NCBI GenBank assembly: GCA_016462245.1
Contig: JAEMTR010000011.1
Coordinates: 1-17,945 of the forward strand
Length of the DNA stretch: 17,945 nucleotides
Direction: 5' to 3'
Source of the DNA: Solirubrobacteraceae bacterium
GTDB lineage: Bacteria; Actinomycetota; Thermoleophilia; Solirubrobacterales; Solirubrobacteraceae
Part shown: piece by piece, positions 14,185 through 17,945 of the stretch
Position numbering within the stretch: the stretch's first letter is position 1
Layout of the letters: each line of letters opens with the position of its first letter
Translations under genes and position numbers: made by a program
The notes under the pieces: generated by a model
Databases searched by the model: none
What the model was told of the DNA's origin: nothing
Seen by the model: only the letters and a program-made list of their open reading frames with translations

Positions 14185-14707
14185 GGTTGTCGCCCATCAT
14201 GAACCAGTGTCCGGGCGGAATCTTGATCGTCTTCGGCAGCGTGCAGGCCGCGCCACTGTCATCGACGCATGTGTCGCTGATAAACGGCTCGCTAGTTAGC
14301 TTGCCATTAAGGATCACGCGCCCGCGGATGATCGAGACTGTGTCGCCGGGGCCGGCGACAATCCGCTTGATGAAATTGACCTCTGACCGACCCGGCGTCG
14401 GCGTATTACAAGCCGCGCCTTGCTCTGGCCTCTCAGCGCACTGATCGAGCGGCATCTCTTCCGATCCAACCGGTGGGTTAAAAACGCTGACGTCGCCGAC
14501 CGAAGGATCTCCAAATCGCGCCGTCAATCGGTTAACTAGCACGCGTTGGCCAACTTGGAGCGTTGGGACCATCGACTCACTGGGGATTCGGTAGGGCTTT
14601 ACGACGAAGGCTTGAATCAGCAACGCTAGCCCCAGAGCAACCGCGACGATCACGATCAGCTCAAGGATCGAACTCGCGGGCGACTTCTTCTGCTTGGCCG
14701 CGGTCAC
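14078..14707 (-). CDS. lepB: signal peptidase I
   Basis: A 209-residue type I signal peptidase that cleaves signal peptides from secreted proteins. One membrane segment (about 12-33) anchors it, with the catalytic part outside. The catalytic Ser45 is in PSESMVPTL and the general-base Lys114 in VNFIKRIVAGPGD. The box GDNRGESDDSRFWGPV (172-187) is intact. Residues 81-108, just before the Lys box, hold a family-variable insertion with Cys90 and Cys100; Cys147 and Cys155 lie in a second loop (DTCVDDSGAACT), so two extracellular disulfides are possible. The ATG overlaps the rplS TGA (ATGA), which implies coupling. The end overlaps the longest form of rnhB. The position after rplS is conserved in many bacteria. 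Confidence 0.96.
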   Translation of the reverse strand: MTAAKQKKSPASSILELIVIVAVALGLALLIQAFVVKPYRIPSESMVPTLQVGQRVLVNRLTARFGDPSVGDVSVFNPPVGSEEMPLDQCAERPEQGAACNTPTPGRSEVNFIKRIVAGPGDTVSIIRGRVILNGKLTSEPFISDTCVDDSGAACTLPKTIKIPPGHWFMMGDNRGESDDSRFWGPVPTAWIIGPAFATYWPPNRINIF

Positions 14708-15336
14708 GCTGCGTCGCCGGAGGGTTCTTCACTGCCGTCGACCGGCTGCTCTGAATTTTCCTCGGCTGCTGGCGCTGCGTCGCTGCTGTCAGTTTCAGGC
14801 TGCTCGTCGGGCGCGGCCTCAGCAATCTCTTCGCTGGCGACCTCCTCGGCTCCACCGTCATCGCCTTCAGCGATTTCAGCAACGACCTGCTCGGTTGCGT
14901 CAGCCTCGGGCGTCTGCTCGTCAGCTTCAGCGGCCTCCGCGACAACCTCAGGCTGATGCACCAAGCCTGGAGCGATCTCGTCCTCAGGGCCGTAGTAATC
15001 GCGTTCACGGACGCGGGCACCCTTGCCGACGCGATCACGCAGGTAGTAAAGCTTTGCGCGGCGGACTTCGCCGCGGGCGGCTACATCGATCTTCTCGATC
15101 TTCGGCGAATGGACTGGGAAAGTTCGCTCCACGCCAACGCCGAACGACTGCTTGCGGACGGTGAACGTTTCGCGCGCGCCGCTGCCTTGGCGGGCGATCA
15201 CGACGCCTTCGAAGACCTGCGTACGACGACGTTCGCCCTCGATCACTTGGAAGTGAACTTTGACCCGGTCGCCTGGCGCGAAGTTGGGCACGCGGCGCAG
15301 CTGCGCGCGTTCAAGATTGTCGATTACTGAGCTCAT
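14704..15336 (-). CDS. rplS: ribosomal protein L19 with long acidic C-terminal tail
   Basis: Residues 1 to about 112 are a normal bL19 (start MSSVIDNLERAQLRRVPNF, then FAPGDRVKVH, FEGVVIARQGSG, SFGVGVERTFPVHSPKIEKI and RRAKLYYLRDRVGKGARV), a large-subunit protein at the subunit interface. Typical L19 stops near 115 residues. Here about 98 more follow (113-210), with 33 Asp/Glu and no Lys or Arg, rich in Ala, Gln, Pro and Ser, surely disordered. The frame is clean and runs into the lepB start by ATGA overlap, so the tail is not an artefact of a wrong stop. It is part of a rpsP-khpA-rimM-trmD-rplS-lepB-rnhB operon, though a 72-bp gap precedes it. ATG start with a weak ribosome-binding site. Confidence 0.96.
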   Translation of the reverse strand: MSSVIDNLERAQLRRVPNFAPGDRVKVHFQVIEGERRRTQVFEGVVIARQGSGARETFTVRKQSFGVGVERTFPVHSPKIEKIDVAARGEVRRAKLYYLRDRVGKGARVRERDYYGPEDEIAPGLVHQPEVVAEAAEADEQTPEADATEQVVAEIAEGDDGGAEEVASEEIAEAAPDEQPETDSSDAAPAAEENSEQPVDGSEEPSGDAA

Positions 15337-15372
15337 ATTGAGGGCGCTCGCGAAGGTTCGGCCGTATTTCCA

Positions 15373-15391
15373 GCGAGCGCATGAGCGTCGC
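15373..15391. other. small hairpin in the trmD-rplS gap
   Basis: GCGA-CGC-TCAT-GCG-C-TCGC on the minus strand forms a seven-pair stem with one bulged base. It lies in the 72-bp gap before rplS, the largest gap inside the rpsP-to-rnhB run. It could be part of an L19 leader or a processing site; I do not recognise a known ribosomal leader motif. Confidence 0.25.
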
Positions 15392-15408
15392 GACCGGAGC
15401 GAGATAGA

Positions 15409-16104
15409 TCAGGATAGCGGAGCTTCGCCAGAAGCTGCCCCGCGCTCACGACTGCGCGCCCGTCGCCACTGCCGAATCTCTTCATGATGGCCCGAGAGCA
15501 GCACCTCCGGAACACCCCAATCGCGGAACTCGGCGGGCCGTGTGTAGTGGGGATATTCGGGGTCACCTTCGAGTGCAGCACTGAACGATTCCTCGACTGC
15601 CGAGTCGGCGTCGCCGAGCGCGCCCGGCTGCTTGCGCAGGATTGCGTCACAGACAACCATCGCCGCCAGCTCGCCGCCAGCGATCACGTAGCGACCGATT
15701 GAAACGGCGTCGCTGCAGAAGTGCTGGACAATCCGCTCATCGAAGCCTTCGTAGCGCCCGCAGAGCAAGGTCACGGCCGGTTCAGCCGCCAGCTCGTTAA
15801 CTAGCGCTTCGTCCAGCACGCGTCCTCCCGGCGTTAGCGCAATCACGCGGCGCTGCTTTGGCAGCTCTACCGGATCAACGCCGTAGAAGCCGCGCAGCGC
15901 TGCCTCCATCACGTCAACGCGCAACACCATCCCAGCGCCGCCGCCGAACGGAGTGTCGTCGACCTGCCCGCCGCTCAGCGGTGTGTGCTCGCGCAGGTCG
16001 AGCGCCCGCAGCTCGTTTCCCTGCGCAACGGCGTTGGCAACGTGACGCTGCTCGGCGAACCATTCGAACCACTGCGGAAAGAGCGTTACGACGTCAAGCT
16101 GCAT
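15409..16104 (-). CDS. trmD: tRNA (guanine-N1)-methyltransferase TrmD
   Basis: TrmD makes m1G37 in tRNAs with G36-G37, using S-adenosylmethionine, and prevents +1 frameshifting. The SPOUT knot is plain: LLCGRYEGFDERI (113-125), SIGRYVIAGGELAAM (135-149) and PHYTRP (185-190), with GGGAGMVLR (54-62) near the N terminus. Arg157 matches the catalytic Arg154 of the E. coli and Haemophilus enzymes. The catalytic Asp169 of those enzymes aligns with Glu172 (AVEESFSAAL in place of ATEDSF), and the Asp in SIGDYV is Arg138. The protein is 231 residues, against about 245-255 in other bacteria, because its C-terminal domain is short. ATG start, three bases after the rimM stop. Confidence 0.95.
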   Translation of the reverse strand: MQLDVVTLFPQWFEWFAEQRHVANAVAQGNELRALDLREHTPLSGGQVDDTPFGGGAGMVLRVDVMEAALRGFYGVDPVELPKQRRVIALTPGGRVLDEALVNELAAEPAVTLLCGRYEGFDERIVQHFCSDAVSIGRYVIAGGELAAMVVCDAILRKQPGALGDADSAVEESFSAALEGDPEYPHYTRPAEFRDWGVPEVLLSGHHEEIRQWRRARSRERGAASGEAPLS

Positions 16105-16107
16105 CGG

Positions 16108-16608
16108 CTAGCCACCACCAACGAAGGCGAGGTTGACCTCAATCTGCCGCTGCTTCACGTCGATAGAGCGAATCGCGTCGCTGACCATCGGCACGAGCAG
16201 CTCAGTTCCGTCCGGGCGCTTAACCTCGAGCACCTCGCAGGATGGGAGCACGAGCAGTCTCGATACTTCGCCGACCGCAAGCTCTCCGTCGATCACGCGA
16301 CAACCCTCAAGCTCCTCGGCCCACCATTCGCGCTCTCCCAGCTGCGGCGCGTCAACCAGCGCGCAGAAGAGCGCCTGCCCACGCAGCTCTTCGACCGCCT
16401 CTGGGGTTGTGACGCCGACAAGGCGGACAATTGGCTTCGCGTCGGTTCCGGCGCGCCGCTCGATTTCAAGATCGCGCTGCTCGACGCGCACACTGACGCC
16501 CACTTCAAGCAGCACTGCGCGAGGGCGAGTGACGTAAAAGCTTCCATCGAGTCCGTGCGGGCGGCCGATCCGGCCGGCCTGCAACCACTGCTCTGCCTCA
16601 GCGGCCAC
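16108..16608 (-). CDS. rimM: ribosome maturation factor RimM
   Basis: A 166-residue RimM, which helps the 30S head mature by binding S19. The N-terminal beta-barrel begins with WLQAGRIGRPHGLDGSFYV (8-26), the family signature (G-x-x-x-x-x-x-G-L-x-G), and continues through VRLVGVTTPEAVEELRGQ (61-78). The PRC-barrel follows from about residue 90 (EREWWAEELEGCRVIDGE; then VLEVKRPDGTELLVPMV). The start is GTG at 16608, one base after the khpA TGA, so translation is probably coupled. It keeps its classic place before trmD, with which it is co-expressed in many bacteria. Confidence 0.94.
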   Translation of the reverse strand: MAAEAEQWLQAGRIGRPHGLDGSFYVTRPRAVLLEVGVSVRVEQRDLEIERRAGTDAKPIVRLVGVTTPEAVEELRGQALFCALVDAPQLGEREWWAEELEGCRVIDGELAVGEVSRLLVLPSCEVLEVKRPDGTELLVPMVSDAIRSIDVKQRQIEVNLAFVGGG

Positions 16609-16609
16609 G

Positions 16610-16843
16610 TCAGTCGACGATGTCGATCAGCACGCGGCGCTCTTCGCGAACCGCTGCAGCCTTCAGCACGGTGCGCAGCGCGTTGGCTGTACGACCGCCA
16701 CGGCCAATCACCTTGCCGTAATCATCTTCGCCGACGGTCAGCTCGAGCACGACCGTTCCATCGTCGTCGTCGAACTGCTCGACAGCGACGGCGGCTGGGT
16801 CATCAACTAGCGAGCGGGCCAGGAACTCGAGAAGTTCACGCAT
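16610..16843 (-). CDS. khpA: KH-domain RNA-binding protein KhpA
   Basis: A 77-residue single KH domain, the KhpA (YlqC) family, which binds RNA and in Gram-positives partners with KhpB/EloR to affect cell elongation and small-RNA use. The GxxG loop is Gly47-Arg-Gly-Gly50 in VIGRGGRTANALR. The N terminus MRELLEFLARSLVDDP and the C-terminal VREERRVLIDIVD match the family. An acidic run (DDDD, 25-28) sits in the second beta-strand loop. ATG start nine bases after rpsP. The rpsP-khpA-rimM order is widely conserved. Confidence 0.95.
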   Translation of the reverse strand: MRELLEFLARSLVDDPAAVAVEQFDDDDGTVVLELTVGEDDYGKVIGRGGRTANALRTVLKAAAVREERRVLIDIVD

Positions 16844-16852
16844 GGCGGCAGC

Positions 16853-17098
16853 CTAGACGGGAATGCCCTGCGTGTGCAGCAGCTTGCGAACCTGCGAGGT
16901 CGGCTGCGCACCCTTGTCAAGCCAAAGCTTGATCCGGTCCTCGTCGAGCGTGATCGTTGAGGGATTGGTTTGGGCGTTGTACTGACCGACTACCTCGATG
17001 AAGCGACCGTCACGCGGCGAGCGCTGGTCGGCGACAACAACTCGCCAGATCGGATTTTTCTTGCCGCCCACTCGCGTGAGCCTAAGTCGTACGGCCAC
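16853..17098 (-). CDS. rpsP: ribosomal protein S16
   Basis: An 81-residue bS16, a small-subunit protein needed for 30S assembly. Family landmarks: AVRLRLTRVGGKKNPIWRVV (2-21), SPRDGRFIEVVGQYN (27-41) and the end IKLWLDKGAQPTSQVRKLL. The length is normal. The start is GTG at 17098 with GAGAGG five bases upstream (17109 to 17104), a good ribosome-binding site. It heads the run rpsP-khpA-rimM-trmD. A possible -10, TACCCT (17140 to 17135), lies in the 57-bp gap before it, next to the perfect palindrome GGGGCGCCCC (17143-17152). Confidence 0.97.
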   Translation of the reverse strand: MAVRLRLTRVGGKKNPIWRVVVADQRSPRDGRFIEVVGQYNAQTNPSTITLDEDRIKLWLDKGAQPTSQVRKLLHTQGIPV

Positions 17099-17142
17099 AG
17101 GTTCCTCTCGAAGTTCACAGAACGTCAGCGATAGAGGGTAGC

Positions 17143-17152
17143 GGGGCGCCCC
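17143..17152. repeat. perfect palindrome GGGGCGCCCC upstream of rpsP
   Basis: A ten-base perfect palindrome between the nfeD stop and the rpsP start, immediately upstream of a possible rpsP -10 (17135-17140). It may be an operator half or chance in GC-rich DNA. It has no loop, so it is a poor terminator. Confidence 0.2.
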
Positions 17153-17155
17153 AGC

Positions 17156-17620
17156 TTAAGCGCGCAGGTTGCTCTGCGGGTCTTCTTCTGGTGCATCGAC
17201 AAGCGCCACGGCGCCGCGCACGGCGACAACCTCGACCGCTTCGCCTGGCGCGAACGTTTGCGCATCACGGTTGGCGCGAGCGGTCCAAACCTCGCCGTCG
17301 ATCTCGATCACTCCGGTCGCTTCATCGTTGACGACATGCTCTTCGACTACGCCAACCTGGCCAATCACGAAGTCGTGCTCGGCGCCGCCAGCGGCGAAGT
17401 CAAGGCGCTCGCGGCGCAGCAGCGGCCGCAGAACGAGCAGCGTGACGACAGCGACGACGACTGCGATCAAGGTAACGAGCACGATCTCGGCGCCGAGCAG
17501 AGTTCCTAGCGCCATTGCGACGGCGGCTGCGACCAAGGGGGCGAGAAAGAAACTCTCGGTCACGATCTCACCGAGCGCAAGCGCGGCGGCGATCAGAAGC
17601 CAGATCACAGGAGTTGACAT
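17156..17620 (-). CDS. NfeD-like membrane protein with C-terminal OB-fold
   Basis: A 154-residue short NfeD family protein: hydrophobic segments near 4-20, 25-44 and 46-66 (the last ends LVLRPLLRRERLD), then a soluble OB-fold domain (about 82-145; FVIGQVGVVEEHV, GVIEIDGEVWTARA, FAPGEAVEVVAVRGAVALV). The last motif is the NfeD C-terminal signature. Short NfeD proteins usually partner with a stomatin/flotillin-type SPFH protein at the membrane. No SPFH gene is in the window. ATG at 17620, weak ribosome-binding site. It lies between smc and rpsP, where ftsY and ffh sit in many bacteria. Family sure, function vague. Confidence 0.87.
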   Translation of the reverse strand: MSTPVIWLLIAAALALGEIVTESFFLAPLVAAAVAMALGTLLGAEIVLVTLIAVVVAVVTLLVLRPLLRRERLDFAAGGAEHDFVIGQVGVVEEHVVNDEATGVIEIDGEVWTARANRDAQTFAPGEAVEVVAVRGAVALVDAPEEDPQSNLRA

Positions 17621-17642
17621 TGCTTGGAGAGCTTACCGCCCA

Positions 17643-17670
17643 CCACAGGAGCGCTACGGGCCGCTCGTGG
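17643..17670. terminator. hairpin after smc
   Basis: CCAC-AG-GAGCG-CTACGGGC-CGCTC-GTGG makes a nine-pair stem with a two-base bulge and an eight-base loop, starting 12 bases past the smc stop on the minus strand. No T-run follows. It is a plausible terminator or RNA-processing hairpin between smc and the nfeD-like gene. Confidence 0.4.
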
Positions 17671-17682
17671 CGCTAGTGGCGC

Positions 17683-17945
17683 TCAGGCAGCCTGTGCAGC
17701 GTCATTGTCAGCGTCGACCTCGGCTGGCAGTTTGCGACTGATCACCTTCGAGACGCCGTCGCCACCCATCGAAACGCCGTAAAGCGAATCGGCTGCCTCC
17801 ATCGTCCGCTGCTGGTGCGTGACGACGATGAACTGAGCGCGGTCGCGGTAAAGCCGCAGGAGCTCGAGGAAGCGACCGATGTTGAGATCGTCGAGCGCAG
17901 CCTCTACCTCGTCGAGGATGTAGAACGGGCACGGCTTGGCGAGGA
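17683..17945 (-). CDS. smc: chromosome segregation protein SMC, C-terminal end (partial)
   Basis: The last 86 codons of smc, cut by the window edge. SMC is the condensin ATPase that organises and segregates the chromosome with ScpA and ScpB. The C-terminal ATPase-head sequence is clear: Walker B PCPFYILDEVEAALDD, then IGRFLELLRLY, the strand-loop FIVVTHQQRTMEAAD (H-loop) and LYGVSMGGDGVSKVISRKL. These match the final head segment of bacterial SMC rather than of RecN or RecF. The protein ends with a short acidic tail (AEVDADNDAAQAA). The stop TGA is at 17685-17683. Confidence 0.95.
   Translation of the reverse strand, partial: LAKPCPFYILDEVEAALDDLNIGRFLELLRLYRDRAQFIVVTHQQRTMEAADSLYGVSMGGDGVSKVISRKLPAEVDADNDAAQAA

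Noticed and set aside
17708..17932. 74-residue minus-strand Arg-rich ORF at the right edge
   Set aside because: Frame-shifted shadow of the smc C terminus, which reads cleanly in another frame with Walker B and H-loop motifs.

Overview
The window is one block of GC-rich, densely packed bacterial chromosome with 21 protein genes, mostly housekeeping. High GC, frequent GTG/TTG starts and the gene set point to Actinomycetota. I would guess the class Thermoleophilia (Solirubrobacterales-like), from family-level resemblance of TrmD, LepB and RnhB as I remember them; this placement is an inference. I see no rRNA, tRNA, CRISPR array, insertion sequence, prophage or toxin-antitoxin gene.

Left part (1-4300): a ZIP-family metal transporter (+), an orphan branched-chain-amino-acid-type ABC binding lipoprotein (-), the biotin transporter subunit BioY (+) and an amidase-signature hydrolase (+). 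Convergent pairs are very tight. The ZIP gene and the lipoprotein gene share a CTAG as their two stop codons, and a strong GC hairpin separates the amidase from the RNase HI gene.

Middle part (4297-10255), all on the minus strand and read right to left: ilvD, a HAD-type 5'-nucleotidase, an L,D-transpeptidase, a XerC/D recombinase, an uncharacterised zinc-ribbon protein, and an RNase HI translationally coupled to it. A 279-bp gap (6452-6730) holds several perfect small inverted repeats and a doubtful 54-codon ORF. It is the least explained DNA in the window.

Right part (10256-17945): the widely conserved ribosome, translation and competence cluster, read right to left as smc (partial), nfeD-like, rpsP, khpA, rimM, trmD, rplS, lepB, rnhB, yraN, comM, dprA, then ilvD. 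Three departures stand out. An NfeD-like membrane protein sits where many bacteria carry ftsY-ffh. The yraN gene is inverted relative to its neighbours and has no ATG, GTG or TTG start before its conserved region. The rnhB gene has no standard start downstream of lepB, so it must start inside lepB or at a rare codon. In addition, L19 has a roughly 98-residue acidic tail, and TrmD has Glu at the position of the known catalytic Asp.

I did not find a clear new defence or metabolic system. The best candidates for new biology are the zinc-ribbon/RNase HI pair, the structured gap beside xerC, the non-standard starts of yraN and rnhB, and the L19 tail.
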